A stretch of 64,000 nt of DNA, taken from the NCBI GenBank assembly GCA_011009095.1, contig VTPC01005888.1, forward strand, positions 12,948 through 76,947. Reading direction: 5' to 3'. Below are positions 25,889-39,014 of this stretch, one piece after another. The translations under genes and the position numbers were made by a program. Source of the DNA: Ignelater luminosus. Lineage: Eukaryota > Arthropoda > Insecta > Coleoptera > Elateridae. Within the stretch, counting starts at the first letter, position 1. Every line of letters begins with the position of its first letter. The notes under the pieces were generated by a model. That model worked only from the letters and a program-made list of their open reading frames with translations, ran no database searches and was not told where the DNA came from.

Positions 25889-26744
25889 CAGTGTGTCCAC
25901 ATTTCGATGCTCACTATTGGGATCTCGGAAATTGTAAGAGATACGAAGTCGGTTAAATTAGAAAAGTTTTGGCTATTTTGGAGATCAGTATACTTATGCT
26001 TTTGTTTTTTCAAAAAAGTTCACGGCTTACTAGATATTTGCTAAAAACGAAATTATCTTATTTTCTTTAAAGTGAAATATCTCAAGAACGAGCAAAGATA
26101 GAAAAGAATAGCAAAGCGGGTGTTTTAGAGAATTTACTCCGAAACACAAAAAAATTATTTTCGCAATTGTCTTTTGTTTTACTTCGGCGGTGAAACGTAA
26201 ACCAAAATTTTTTCTAATGGAACGCCTACTTGATTTCCATATTACTGAACTGCACGCCTTAAATGCTTTTCAGCAATACATGGTTTGACATAGCTATTCT
26301 TTTGTTTTACCGAGTTATGAAGTGAAAATCATTTTTCATCATAGTGTGCCATGACATCTAATACACAAAGTCGTGGAGTTTTATCAAAGAAATTCATTTG
26401 TTATGCAAAAATTGCTAAAGCAAAATAAATACGCTTTTGTGGGGCATTAGCTGCTTATTTGATGCTATCTGTGAATGCTCAGTAAAGTATCTTAAAAGCG
26501 CCTTTTCTTTTATTTTAGCAATTGTTACATAACAAATGTAATTTGTCTAACAGAAATCAATGATTTTCATATGTTTAAAGCCATGACACACTAAGTGTTA
26601 GCAAATATCTAGTAAGCCGTGAACTTTTTTGAAAAAACAAAAGCATAAGTTTCCAAAATAGCCAAAACTTTTCTAATTTAACCGACTTCATATCTCTTAC
26701 AATTTTCGAGATCCCAATAGTGAGCATCGAAATGTGAACACTAA
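25889..26744. mobile_element. Fold-back element (856 bp) with long inverted arms
   Basis: The left arm (25889-26060: CAGTGTGTCCACATTTCGAT, CTCACTATTGGGATCTCGG, ACTAGATATTTGCTAA) and right arm (26590-26744) are inverted copies with few differences. TA flanks at 25887-25888 and 26745-26746. The 530-bp centre has no transposase motif I recognise. The arm shares block order with the element at 41989-43850, so the two are distant relatives. Confidence 0.75.
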
Positions 26745-26746
26745 TA

Positions 26747-29700
26747 AACAAATTGTTTCGCATGAACTACGTCACTATGTTACGAAAATTGCATGTGTAT
26801 GATTGTCCAACCAAGTAGTATCGATAACTTTACTGCGCCATCAACTAAGTGATACCGTTCCTTACTAATAATCTACATAATCATATTCGCTCTCGCATTT
26901 GGATCGGCCGACCCATAGTCGTCTCGTCTGTGAGGGGGAAAACGAATTATCGCTAGTAAACAAAGAAACCTCGAATTTCCTCCGAAAGCCGTGCAAGCGT
27001 TTTGCAACTCTTGCACCCCTCACCAAAATTGTCCGAATGGTCCGATAGACATGATATTCGAGATTTGTATTTTGGGAGTACATCTCTACCTACTGGAGAA
27101 AACCCGGTTCGATTCGGTTGATTTCGCACTTTTTCCATGGTCTTTTTTTATCCTAAAGAGCATCATCAGAGGGCAAGAAGCTTAGGTAGATACAAGTGGC
27201 GTGCACCTGTCTTTGGTGTGGAATGGAATAAAAAGATGTAATCAGTCTTGTTTTGGACTTTTCTGGAGTAGTTCTCCCAAATCCTAGAAAAGTGTAGTTG
27301 CTGTCCTCGTTTGTGCTTTGGGATGAGAAAAAACGTTATATATATTCTTTTCCTGCAAAATCATCTTCCAGGTCGAAAATGCAAAAAAACTGAAAACTGG
27401 CATGAATACCCTTTGAATTAGAAAGACAAATCTTCTGCTGTAAATATACTTTAGTGGTCTATACGTGATTCTGTAAGCAAATTCCGAATCTTTCCAAAAA
27501 GACTTTCGAAACCTACGAGGTGCTCTTCCCTTTCCATCCATTTCCAGATTCGGTATGTAGCTCTCCCAAATCTTTGTGCATTTCGCTTACAAATTCGGTT
27601 AAAATGGCCAGATGAACTTCGGAGATAGGAAATCTTGAAATTTCTTGTGAATTCGTTATTTTTGGCTTTTCTACCTAAATTTTCTTCATAAATTAGCCGG
27701 ATTTTTTATGACGGACATTTTATGGCCGCCGCTTGGATTATAAGTAATTAACGTCACAGGAATTTCTTTTAATGAAGAGATAAATCAAATGCACAGTTTT
27801 TTTTGAATTAATTATGAGGCTAAAATACGATTTCACTTAACTGATACAAAATTAGACTTCGAACATTTGATTGTGATGTTATTTGTGCAAAAAGCTGTTG
27901 ATGTAACGTTAGTTGATAGAACAATTAGTACTAACAGCAAGCGTTTCCCTATTCTTGTTCTAACCTTATGAACAACAGAGTTAATGAAAGAATCTGTTCT
28001 AAGCGAGACACCTTGTATACCGTTGAAAAAACATAAAAAAAAAGTTTTTACTTACTATTGCCAGTTGTTGTATTTGACCGACTAATCTCCAAAAGCAGTA
28101 ATTTATTTTTTATGGCAACTATAGTCGGCGGTAACATTTTATAAGTAGATTATCTTCATTTCTTTTTCGGCGATATCAAATTTGATCTCTTTATCTTAAC
28201 TGGTAAAACACAATACAATATAATTTAGGCAGCACTGATTATTTGGCCCACTGAAATTTTGGACTTATCATCTTTTGATTTCGCCTAGTTGAAAATGTTC
28301 CAGTCTCCAATAAGAATTTCTAAAGTGCCAAATATCTAGGCTTTTACTTCATTATTTGAGGGAAATTTTTCAATTGGCCGATCTCCCATTAATATCAAAA
28401 AGCCGGCGTGTTTCTGGCAGCCCCTTATCAGGTAGCTATTGTCCGTTACCGTCCGCGAACGTGTTAAAATGCGTAGCGTTAAACCATTCGATGGTATAAA
28501 AATCAAGTGGGCGTTCCACTAAAAAAAATCGTCTTATTCCGAAAACAAATTATCGAAAACGTCTTGCTTTTTAATCATCCATTTTGTTGTACAATAATAC
28601 AGTTTTCAGAAAATTAACGAATAGCTAGTAAGCAATGGAATTTCTCAAAACAAAAAACAAAGGCGTCGAAAAATTGGTTGCTGACGCAGGCAGGATTTAT
28701 TGATTCTTTCAATAGTACTTGTACGTTTTTAAATCTTTTGTAAGTTTACATAGTACTTATCGTTAAACAGATACGAACGGAACCCTCCATAATATTTTTT
28801 TCGATTCCTTTTTTGCATTTCATACGTATTGTTATAGATTATTTATTCTAAGTTCATTGAAAAGTTTTTGTTTTCTAAAGAATGAAAAAGAAGAATAATA
28901 TAGCGAACTCAAGCAGGCGATATCTAATGTAAGTAGACAAAGAAATAACAAAAAGTGTCGTTAGAAGGAAATGACAGCTGACAGTTGCTTCTAACCTAAA
29001 ACAACACGTTCAACCAGAATTACACGCAACATAGAAAAACAAAACAAGCTCAGTCACTCCATAATAATTCTTTAAAGAAAACTTTTTAAATTTGATCTTG
29101 GCGGTTTTTCATCAATGTATAAATTAAAAAGTTTTTGTAAATAACATACAAGATAATATCGTTACAGTAACTGTTATCACTTATCAGTATGATAGGTTTA
29201 ATAAAATAATCCTTGAGTAATTATTACTAAATCTATAGGTAGGTACACTTTTTTCAAATGTTTCTCTATAATTTCTAAAAACAACTGGGTGGTAATTGCT
29301 TTAACATTTGTTTATTTTCGATACAAAGTTTATGAAAAAGCTCCTTATCATTTAGTGGTCCAGTGACCAAGTATTAAATTTATCTTATTACTTTTTTTAT
29401 CTATTTAATTTTATTTTATAAACATTCCTAACATACATTTTGCAATAACAACAATAATAAAACTAATATTAATAGCATCGGCAGTTTATAAATATTCAGA
29501 ATAACCGGGAAAACTACATTTAATATTTCATCTGTTGAAGGTAGGCAGGTGCAACGGTACAATGCAATAAAAAAATTCAAAAAATCCAATGCAAGCAACA
29601 AATTAACTTCCCACGCAAGAATATGTGTTTATGTATAACATATCTAACGACTTTCAAGAAATTCAAGAACTTTCAACTGTACTTTTAAGAGAGAAATAAC

Positions 29701-30738
29701 ACAAGGAAGTCGCTGTTTTAAAAAAATGCAACAAAATAAGAAGTTTTTAACTTTAAAAACAATTCAGATTAAATTTTTCGAATGCAGTCTTTTTTTTGGC
29801 AACGGTTATGTAACTCAATATTTGTTTAAAAAATAGTAATTATGCATTTAAAAACCATAATGTTACCTTGTATAGATGTCAACACAGAAGCTACCACTAA
29901 GAAAAAGCCAATTTTGTATTTACAAGAGCGCACATAATTTGTCCGAGTCATGGTTTTCAGAAACACAAACACATAAATTCAATGATTTCGTTGAAGAACA
30001 CCCATTTTTAATACTTGTTTCAAGTTTTCAGCCGTTTACGGTCTTCTCTACGATCGTTCGTAATCTGTCGACGCCATTTTCATGGCCATTTGCGTTTGCC
30101 TCGAGAGGGGAGTTTTAAAAAAATTAAATACCGGCATTACAGGAAACGTAGCTTGTGCCATCTATACATTTATAAATTCACTAAAAAGAAGTTTTAAAAG
30201 TTTTGATCTACTGTGTTTACAGTAACATCCGAGGGAGACTTTTAGGTGACAATTTTGTATTCTTGAAGCATCATTATTGTAATAAAATTATACTTAGCTA
30301 TAAGAATTACCTAGATATCATCTGATCAACATCTTATCTGAAAAACTGCCAGATTCTACAATAAAAAATATATTTTTGCGACAATTACAATTTCTAACTC
30401 AATTATATTAAACTTTAATAAATATTCATTATCAAATTAATAAATATTGTTGCAATACATTCTTTTAACAGAACAATAAAAGATCAAAAATGATACAAAA
30501 TCAAATTTTAATCATGCATAACTGTCTGGTTTCTAACCTATCAGAAAATCTATTGTGCTTAATTAATGCAAAATTAGACTTTGCATATTTATTTAGTTCT
30601 TTCATTAAAGAAATGTTTGAAATTCAACCTATAACCAGACGGTGGATCTCTATAAGTGCTGATGACATCCTTGACTGACCTGCCGGTAATAAGACAGTAC
30701 GCGTAAACGAAATGTTAACCACTCGGGTAGTACTTGTA
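26747..30738. other. No recognisable gene
   Basis: A patch at 26880-27170 has higher G+C and open frames in three registers (60-72 codons), and 27284-27541 minus is open for 85 codons. None shows a known motif. GACACCTTGTATA at about 28008-28020 resembles one end of a mariner-type MITE without a partner. The 29876-30118 frame is not recognised. No RNA gene seen. Confidence 0.35.
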
Positions 30739-30740
30739 TA

Positions 30741-31754
30741 CAGTGTGCTCAGCGAGAAATGGGACAGCGCAATATCTCCGGAACGAATGCAGATTTAAAA
30801 TTCTGAAAACTTTGTTACAAATGTAAGGCAGAGGCACATATTTTGTGATAAAAAGTTTTTAAATTAAATGCGTTACCTCCAGGTGGCGCTACTTCACTTA
30901 GTTTTTTTCAAATAGAATAGCCTACTTTTTATTCAATTTTTGGAATTTGCCACATATTTGTCATAACTCTCCTTATAATTGCTACCAACCTATCTGGTTT
31001 ACTTTTCGGGAAAATTATAATTTTTATAAATTTAACCCAAAGATGTAAAAGATTGTATTCTGTAGAGATAGTAAGCAAGTTCTTCTACATTTCTGGAAGT
31101 TGTATCGTAGACTACACTTTTTAAATGTCCCGAAAGAAAGTAGTGTAAAGCAACTAAATCTGGAGAACGAGCTGGCCATCTGATAGAACCATCTATCGTC
31201 TCAAAATACCCTGTTCAGATGGTCTCTTACTATGGTACTGTAATGAGCAGGGGCGCCGTCTTGTTGATGTATTAAAAAATCTAGGTATTGTGGTGCTGTT
31301 AAGGTGCCGTTAAAAATATAAAAATATGGACTGATTAACTGGTCTCCCAATATTTCACACTAGACATTTATGCTACACCTTCTTTGGAAATTTGTTTCTC
31401 TTATCCAATGTGGATTTTCAGACAACCAGTAATGTATATTATGACAATTGACTATTCCGTTGTTTGAACAGTTGCTCTTATCAGACCACAGAATATCAGC
31501 TAGGAAATTTGGAATTTTCCCGAAAAGTAAACCAGATAGGTTGATAGCAGTTATAAGAAAAGTTATCACAAATATGTTGCAAATTCCAAAAATCAAATAA
31601 AAAGTAGGGTATTCCATTTTAAAAAGTTAAGTTAGGTTTTTTTAACTTAAAAATTTTTTATCACAACATATGTTAGTACATTTACCTTACATTTATAACA
31701 GAGTTTTCAGAATTCTAAAATCTGCATTCGTTCCGTTTCTCGCTGAACATACTG
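30741..31754 (-). mobile_element. Mariner-type (IS630 superfamily) transposon, decayed
   Basis: Ends CAGTGTGCTCAGCGAGAAAT and, inward from the right, CAGTATGTTCAGCGAGAAAC, both followed by CGGAACGAATGCAGATT (the left after a 17-bp insertion or the right after a deletion). TA flanks at 30739-30740 and 31755-31756. On the minus strand the transposase core is readable: ILWSDKSNCSNNG (first Asp), HYWLSENPHWIRETNFQRR, then CEILGDQLISPYFYIFNGTL and LIHQQDGAPAHYSTIVRDHL (second Asp). The third block is degraded. The length (~1.0 kb) is short for an autonomous copy, and frameshifts and stops follow the second block. This is the same broad transposase type whose C-terminus appears in the fold-back elements. 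Confidence 0.85.
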
Positions 31755-31756
31755 TA

Positions 31757-32135
31757 GAGTAAACCATTGAATAAATGCCAACCAATATCACTTATTTGAA
31801 TATGTAATGCTCCTGGTTTAGTACCTACTGCTTATGGGGAAGGCTCATTATTGCATTGTATCTTCGAATTTCAAAAACGATGAGAAATATAAAACCGGTT
31901 GAACAAAAAGATTAATTTATTGCTTAGTACTTTGTTTCTTGAGAATAATCAATCGCACCCTAGATGTTAGCTAAACACTGACTTTTCGGATTTCTTTAAA
32001 ATCTAATATCTCTTTGGGGAGTAGGAATATGAAAAACGTAAAGGCAGAATGGCGAAATTAAACTAACAATAATACAAACAAATCATTTTTAATTGGAATT
32101 ATACTTTGCCGTAGTTAATTATGTTATGACACTAA
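31757..32135. other. No recognisable feature
   Basis: AT-rich intergenic DNA between the mariner-type element and the hAT MITE. No ORF, repeat or RNA gene seen. Confidence 0.4.
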
Positions 32136-32143
32136 ACGCCTAA

Positions 32144-32310
32144 CAGGCACGTAGCCAGGGGAGAGGCTCGAGGGGCTTAAGCCCCACCCCGAAAAATAGT
32201 CTTGTTACTGGTCTGATAAAGAAAAATTATAATAAAACCTTTTCCCTCTATTTCTTAAAATTTCAAAGTCCCCCTACACCCTGCGAGGAAAAATTCTGGC
32301 TACAGGCCTG
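32144..32310. mobile_element. hAT-family MITE (167 bp) with 8-bp target duplication
   Basis: The left end CAGGCACGTAGCCAGGGG and the inward-read right end CAGGCCTGTAGCCAGAA form terminal inverted repeats. The 8 bases ACGCCTAA occur directly before (32136-32143) and directly after (32311-32318) the element. An exact 8-bp duplication is the hAT hallmark. Interior is non-coding and G+C-rich near the left end. Confidence 0.9.
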
Positions 32311-32708
32311 ACGCCTAAGGTATCCGATATTAATAATAAACATGAGGCTCCATCCTTGAAGAATTTAATCATTCAGCTTTTTTAAGATCTTATTTTATCG
32401 GTGAAAGTTTACATAGATTCAGTCAGAGAAAGAGTACGCATGTTTAAGTACTATAGTTTTTATTAGCTTGAGACTTAAAAAATACTTTCTAATTGGTCTC
32501 TAAGAAACTTAAATATTTCCTCGAGAAGAGAAATGCTGTTATTCTCCCTGAGATATATTTTGGCGATAACAGAATCACAGCCAGATTTCCGTTTTGTTGG
32601 TTTTGTTGATGTCCAAGTCAGGTGTAATTCCACTAAAATGTGTTAATAGTTTTTGTGCATTAATTTAAAGCATTGTTAATAAATTACAGATTTAAACGAA
32701 GCATAAAC

Positions 32709-33490
32709 ATGATTAAAGCAATTTTAGTTTTTAATAATCATGGTAAACCCAGATTAACTAAGTTTTATCATTACTTTGTAAGTTGAGGTTATGTACTTAC
32801 TGTTTGCTTACTAGTGATTTACCAATTCTTGTAGTTCTTCTAATAAAAATAAATATTTTTTTTACAGAGTGAAGATATGCAACAACAAATTGTTAAGGAA
32901 ACCTTTCAGTTAGTTTCAAAACGAGATGATAATGTTTGTAATTTTTTAGAAGGTGGAAGGTAATTGCATTCTCTTGTACTTTCTATATTAAAATTTTATT
33001 TATATAATGTCTTCTCTTGCAGTTTAATTGGCGGTAGTGATTATAAATTAATTTATAGACATTATGCTACTTTATATTTTGTCTTCTGTGTTGATTCATC
33101 CGAAAGTGAACTAGGAATATTGGATTTAATTCAAGTGTTTGTTGAAACTTTAGATAAATGCTTTGAGAATGTATGTGAACTTGATTTAATATTTCATGTA
33201 GATAAGGTGCATTATATTTTAAATGAATTAGTAATGGGAGGTATGGTATTAGAGACGAACATGACTGAAATTCTAACAAGAATAGAGGACCAAAATAAAT
33301 TAGAAAAACAAGAGGTAGATTTTTTGTTAATTGTTGATTATTGACATTTATCTTTAAATTATTTTAGGCTGGAATAACTGCTGCTCCGGCAAGGGCAGTA
33401 TCTGCCGTTAAAAACATGAACATTCCACAACAAATTAAAGATATGAAGCTGCCTGATCTTCCACAGGCAATAAAAGACCTTAAATTCTGA
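32709..33490 (+). CDS. AP-3 complex subunit sigma
   Basis: Small (sigma) chain of the AP-3 adaptor, which sorts membrane cargo from endosomes or the trans-Golgi to lysosomes and lysosome-related organelles such as pigment granules; the Drosophila counterpart is the eye-colour gene orange. Exons: 32709-32777, 32868-32959, 33023-33314, 33368-33490, all with GT donors and AG acceptors; phases 0, 2, 0. The spliced ORF is 576 nt, 191 aa, the family's usual size. It starts MIKAILVFNNHGKPRLTKFY and contains VSKRDDNVCNFLEGG, IGGSDYKLIYRHYATLYFVF, CVDSSESELGILDLIQVFVE, KCFENVCELDLIFHVDKVHY and GGMVLETNMTEI, almost identical to animal AP-3 sigma. Residues 1 to ~145 form the longin-like small-chain fold. 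After APARAVSAVKNMN the tail (IPQQIKDMKLPDL) is lineage-specific. An AATAAA lies at 33824. No breaks. UTRs not defined. Confidence 0.97.
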
Positions 33491-35189
33491 CCTCCAACAA
33501 CATCGCAATTTCAGAATATTGGTGTACCCACACATTGTCTCTCTCCTGATTGTAAATCTTTAATGGAAGAACCGTCTTTTACAAAATATACATAGAATAT
33601 TATAATATATTTATATTAATGTTTTTATACATATTTATTTGTTATTCCTTTGTAGTTAACATACTGTATATAGTTTACAATATATTCGCTACACATTTTA
33701 ATTAACACTCGAGTAACCGTGATTTTAATAGAATAATGTACAATTACCTTGATTATATACTAAACTAATGCTACTACATAGACAGTGAAATAGATAAACA
33801 ATTTATTAGTTTTTATTGTTCAGAAATAAATTGATTATTTAAATTTATCAGAGTCCGTTTATGTTTAATGTTCTGGTGTGTTTGGTGCTGGCTGATTATA
33901 AAGTTATTACTTTGTTGTTTTGATGTTTCATTAAACAAAAAGTTATAATCAGTGAATATGCATTTAGCATAATTTTGTTTTGAGTATGAAAGAATACCTA
34001 GTTATTTGTATCTATTATAAGTTAGCTATTTTTTATGTATTTTATACATTTCTCATTTTTAGTAAAATGTACAATTATTGCATGTTATTTTATTTTATAG
34101 AACTCATATTATTAATGAAATAAATGATTTTCCATAGTTAATCCCAATATGTAAAGTATGTTTTCATGTTTAAAATTTTTATAATCTAGCAGTACCTCAG
34201 AAACATAACGGCCCAAGCCCATTTTTTTCTAAACTGAGTTACGAATAGCAGAAAGTTCATTAGAATAACATTTATTCTGCTGTGTTTTAGATTCACACAC
34301 ACACACAGAGTCTATCACTGCCATGTTAGTTGAGGTTTATCTTGTTCAATTGTCTGCAACTTGAAAGGCAGTTTTCCACAACAAAATGGCAAGTTCTACA
34401 CTTGAGATAAAAGTTAATTTTGGTCATAATTTCCTATTTGAATGGAAATGAAGTATTTTAGCTTCGCGTTTATGTAGAGAATTGTTTGTTCTTTCCAAAA
34501 AATTGTAGTTAAGGCGTTTTTTGTTAACATGCAGTATTGATGCAAAAAACCTCAAGCCTCCATTGATACAGGAAAGTGTCTAAATTAAATTTTTTTCTGG
34601 GAACCACATTTTTATACATTGAAACTATTTAGCTATTTTCTCTGTTTTGTTAGTAATGGACTTGGACTCCTATGTGCTGTGGTACCAAATTTGATAAAAC
34701 CAGCAGGTCTTAACAGTACCAAGGGAAAGACTAATTGTAAAACTTGGGACTTAATTCCAATGCAAAGTAAATTTGAATTAATACATTAGTTACATTCCTT
34801 TAACATAACCTCTTATCAGGAAACTCAATTTATCTATAAATTAAAAAGTGAATTACTTCTAAGATCTAAGCTCTGAGGATGCAAAAATTATGATTTTTCT
34901 GTATCACTTATAAACTTTTTCTATGCTTGCAGATCCCAATTTACATCTATAAAGAATTTATATAGGGGGAAAAAAGCTTTATTTTGATGAATTGCAAATA
35001 ACTGTCTGATATCACCATGTAAGCTGATTTCATGTGGCCTAAGGCTTGTCTCATAATCTGTACTAAACTCAAAAATATTCGTATTTTAAATGAGGATCAC
35101 AGTTGCCATATATTAATGCATTATCATAGAATTGTTATAACATTGTTTTGTATTACTTTTATGTCCAAAACTTTGTTCTGTTTTGAAAA
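33491..35189. other. 3' flank of the AP-3 sigma gene; no other gene
   Basis: Probably includes the 3' UTR. AT-rich, with an (AC)n stretch at about 34293-34306. No ORF with family resemblance and no paired inverted repeat. Confidence 0.4.
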
Positions 35190-35790
35190 CTGAAATCAAC
35201 GTGCAAAAGAGAGAATCTGCAGAAGCAGATAATTATGGTTTTTTGAAAACAACAAATAAAGTTTATAAATATTTTGAAGAACAAGGCATTTCAAAAAGTA
35301 CTGTTATTTGAATAATTAATAAGTATTTAAAAACAAATTATGTTGGACATTTACTGAGAAATGGTCATCCCGTCTCCATGACAATGACAAAAAAGAAGTA
35401 AATTTTCTGTTAAATATATATTATGACAGAAGGTGGCTGGTGATGGAAAGCGATTGGAAGCCTTATAATACATGGGACTATAAATGAAAAAAATAAATTA
35501 AATGAGTGTGTAAGGAAGAGGCTTATCCATTTTATTAGAAAAAATTATCAAAATAAGAAAATAGCATTTTGGCCTGCTTTAGCAACTAGCCATTACACAA
35601 ACAGTATACAAGAATATTTACAAGAAAAGAATATATTTTTAGTACCTAAAGATAAAAACCCTCCCAACTTGTCACAAGCTAGAGGAATTGAAAGGTATTG
35701 GGCTTTAATGAAGAATAAATATTTATAGCGTAATGTGGTACCACAACCATATTGCAAAGTTTTAAAATAATGTACAAGTTTGATTCTTCA
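35190..35790 (+). pseudogene. Broken IS630-type (Tc1/mariner superfamily) transposase
   Basis: The forward frames read VYKYFEEQGISKSTVI then stop, INKYLKTNYVGHLLRNGHPVS (helix-turn-helix plus GRPxS-like linker), then after a large deletion NECVRKRLIHFIRKNYQNKK, IAFWPALATSHYTNSIQEYL, IFLVPKDKNPPNLSQARGIE and RYWALMKNKYL. The last blocks match a transposase type common in insects and cnidarians (typical FWPDLASSHY and NPPNxPxARPIExFW). The second catalytic Asp in FWPDL is Ala here, the region with the first Asp is missing, and several stops occur, so it is inactive. Ends of the element were not found. Confidence 0.75.
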
Positions 35791-35860
35791 AAAGTTAGTG
35801 ATGCAATCATAAAAAGGCTTCTGGATAGTGGTATTAAGAATCTTTAACTCAGTAATTATA

Positions 35861-36552
35861 GAGGGTGGCTGAAGAATCGTTCACTAACCTACTACTATTT
35901 TATTTTTAAAAATATGAAAAAAATGCAAAGGAGAAAGTTGCTTAGTGTAATAAGAGGCATAATATTATGCATTGAAAGAAATCTCAACACCTACTGTTTC
36001 CACGTAATATCAACTAACTTTGATTGTTTAAATGGAACAGCCTGTATATTTCTCAGAATTCTGAATACACCTGAAATTCTCTTTTCAATCATATAATATA
36101 CTTAACGATTTTTTTGAGATCTTGGCCTGCAAGATCCCCCGATTTATCAATTCTGGATTACTTCTTATGGGACTTTTAAAAGATCATGTTTATGTAACTC
36201 CATCAGCAAGTCTAAATGAATTGATAAGTAAAATTACTGCAGCTATAGCATTAGTTACGCCAGAAATGTTACAACGCGCTAGGCATAATTTAATTCTTAG
36301 AGCAGAAAAATGCTTTAGTTGTTTTCTTTAATTTCAGTCCGATCCTCAAGGAAATCGTCAAGCATGTCATATGGTTGAAAAGAGAATCTCAGGTGTATTC
36401 AGAATTTTGAGAAATATACAGGGTGTTTCATTAAAAAATTTAAGTTAGTTGATGTTATGCGAAAGCAGTAAGCATTGAGTTTCCTTGCATTTTTTGCATA
36501 TCTTTAAAAATAAAATAGTTATAGGCTGGTGAACGATTTTTCAGCCACCCTG
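35861..36552. mobile_element. Fold-back mariner-type element, second copy (692 bp)
   Basis: The left end GAGGGTGGCTGAAGAATCGT and the inward-read right end CAGGGTGGCTGAAAAATCGT match the ends of 22173-22921, and TA flanks are at 35859-35860 and 36553-36554. The left arm carries the same transposase C-terminal scrap (CIERNLNTYCFHVIS; then LITLLLMGLLKDHVYVTPSA-like and LITPEMLQRARHNLI-like text near 36160-36300). The right arm is shorter: it lacks much of the transposase scrap kept in the 22-kb copy, and the two arms share a GAGATT/AAATTC segment near 36070-36120 and 36340-36400. It is an older, more divergent copy of the same family. Confidence 0.8.
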
Positions 36553-36554
36553 TA

Positions 36555-37895
36555 TATCTGAAAATTAGACATTTGTCTGTAATTCATATCCTTAATTTTT
36601 ATCAGTATTGAGGGTTTTTAAGTGAATTATAAACTCTTTAATAGAAATGACGGGGGAGGGGTGGGCAAATCCGAGTTGATAAATGCCACTTCCATTTTTA
36701 AACTCCCTTCCTTACATTCGCAATCCACCTCAATGATAGAATTAAAGGTAGCTATTCAGGTCCATGGGGAAGTAGATTCTTCTCTACCTACAATGTTTTC
36801 ACCAACTACAAAGAAATTAACTATAGCTGGTAGCATGCAAGCAATTTGAGATTGTGTGCTCAACATTTGTAATTTTACGTTTTTTGTTTCAAAGAGAATT
36901 CAGCATCTAGTTTTACTTTACTTTTACAGCCCTGCTGCGTTTGCTGTTTTTGTTATGACCGTTGGTTTGCTAGAAAACAGCATTGTCCAATTATTGTTGT
37001 TTGAATATTTAGAGTTTTTGACTGAAAAAACAGGGTGATCTTTTTATTGCTGTGGTGACATTCAAAGACGCCCGTTTTATTTTATCATTATGAACTATTC
37101 CATAAAACGATACATTATGAACGCTAATTAATGTTATAATCATGTTATTATTATGTAGTTAAACATAAAAGAATTTTATCACAACCGACCTCAAGTTTCA
37201 ACACGCCATGAACCATCTCGTTCTCTCCTTCAAGTGGTCAGTTGTAAACGAAGTGTACGGCAAGTGATAGAATTCTTATTTCAGGGTCTTTAAACAGATC
37301 TAATTTTGAATAAAAAATAAAGGAATCTAATATTAGGTATATAAAGGAATCTAATTTATTAGGTATAGCTGGTAATGGCTTTAATTTGTTCTGAATCAGC
37401 CCAACTGGTTTTAAATTTCTAAACTGTCTTGAGTAGGACTTATTGTTTAAAAAAATACTTGAAACGTTATCCATAAAGAGTAATTCGGTCTTTCCTCAAA
37501 CACTTTTTGTTTTGATTAGTGAACCGGACCAACTATTTTTAAAATTCGAAGACATCAAAAAATTGCCAAAAATGGTGTGTCTGTAAAAAACACCCTTTTT
37601 TCTAATTTTACACTGGATTCAACTGAAATTTTATTCCTCAGTATGAGGTTTTATTCTCAAGTGGCCCATTAACTAATTAATTAATTAAGTTAACTTGTAT
37701 ATTGTTATAAAAAACAATGTTTCTGAAAGTTTTTGTAAAAAGGTATTTAGTTATTAGAACTTTTTTAAAGTACCTAGATACCTAGTTTTGTTTTACATTC
37801 TTTCTTTTACATTGCTTTATCAAAAGGCAGTGTTGCAAATAACATACTTTTCCAGGATTTGACTAAAAATAAAATAGAAAATATGCAATTAAACT
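36555..37895. other. No recognisable gene
   Basis: Short frames at 36622-36849 and 36856-37038 (plus) and 37238-37474 (minus) have no motif or exon context. This is the spacer between the fold-back element and the 3' end of the first GILT gene. Confidence 0.35.
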
Positions 37896-39014
37896 TTAAT
37901 TTTGTTTCATAACAATAGAGTTCTGAGAGTTTGATGAAAGAAGTATTTCTTTACATGCTAATGGCTCATTTTTAAGATACTGACATAAAACTTTTAGCGT
38001 ATCTTCAGGTTTTTCAAGTTTTACTTGTTTATAGTTAATAACAAGCCATGGTATTTGATTCAAATTTGTTATGTACAATTTCTGTTTTTCACCGTGTAGA
38101 CCAAATAGATTCAAACCTTCTGGGCCAAGTGCACATGTCATCAGTTCCTTACCAGATAAACCCAATATGCTTCCACACTAAAAATTATGCGATCAGAAGA
38201 AGAATGATAAACTTCTATTAAAACTTACTGCTCCGAATGCTTTTAAATTGAAAGCTGTCTTACTTTCACTTTCAATACATCCTATAAATTCAGCCTGGGA
38301 TCTCTGATCAGTACTTCTTATTAGACCGCATGCTTGAAATTGACTAAGTAGGCATTCATTAGGGCCGTGTTGACATTTATATGTATACTCCAGATTGTGT
38401 AGTTCTTTCTGTAAAAATTATTATTCAGTTTATTTAAAAACAAAAATTCTAAGTAATTGGAGCAATTGGTATATATAAAGTTAAAAAGATGTCAGATGAT
38501 TCTTTGTATCGATCCCTACATGTTCTGACTCATAAACTGATAAATCAGAACAAAACAAACAGTGGATCATCTTTTGTGCTTAAAACTTAGTTAAACTATT
38601 TGGATTGTCTTTTGAATGTTTGATTAACTAATTGGAAATTTCTCTGATTTGTGAAATAGACTTGAGTGCAGTTTTGTAATTGTGTAGACAAAAGTATTGA
38701 TTTGATGGAGCATTTAGAGCTAATAATTGGATAATTACCGTTACATTTCCATATGGTACCAATTCCAAACGAATATATTTTTGTAACATTAAATATGTAT
38801 AATACAAATGGTCTGTAAAATACGACCTGCAAAATGGACAGAGTGGTTCGTAAAACAGAGTAACCACTAGTTGATTTTTTGATTGCTACAACATAAATTT
38901 GATATTAAACTATTTCATTACTTATGTACTTTGAATAAATTTTGATTTACTTACCTGAAGAGACGGTTGCAAACTAATAATTCCCAATAAAATAACTAAT
39001 GCGTAGAACTTCAT
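37896..39014 (-). CDS. GILT-family thiol reductase 1 (CPFC active site)
   Basis: GILT-like protein: family members reduce disulfides at acidic pH in lysosomes or when secreted, and in insects take part in immunity. Exons (minus): 39014-38955, 38885-38739, 38408-38229, 38177-37896, with GT-AG borders and all introns in phase 0; 222 aa. Residues 1-20 (MKFYALVILLGIISLQPSLQ) are a signal peptide. Exon 2 has the thioredoxin-like strand VVTLFYEPLCPFC with the CXXC pair at C36 and C39. Exon 3 has the GILT signature as CQHGPNECLLSQFQAC (C81 to C96), with Ser in place of the usual Asn. Exon 4 has CALGPEGLNLFGLHGEKQ and a C-terminus 14 residues longer than the paralogs, ending MKQN. No breaks. It is the most divergent copy of the local cluster and the only one here keeping both active-site cysteines. 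Confidence 0.93.
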
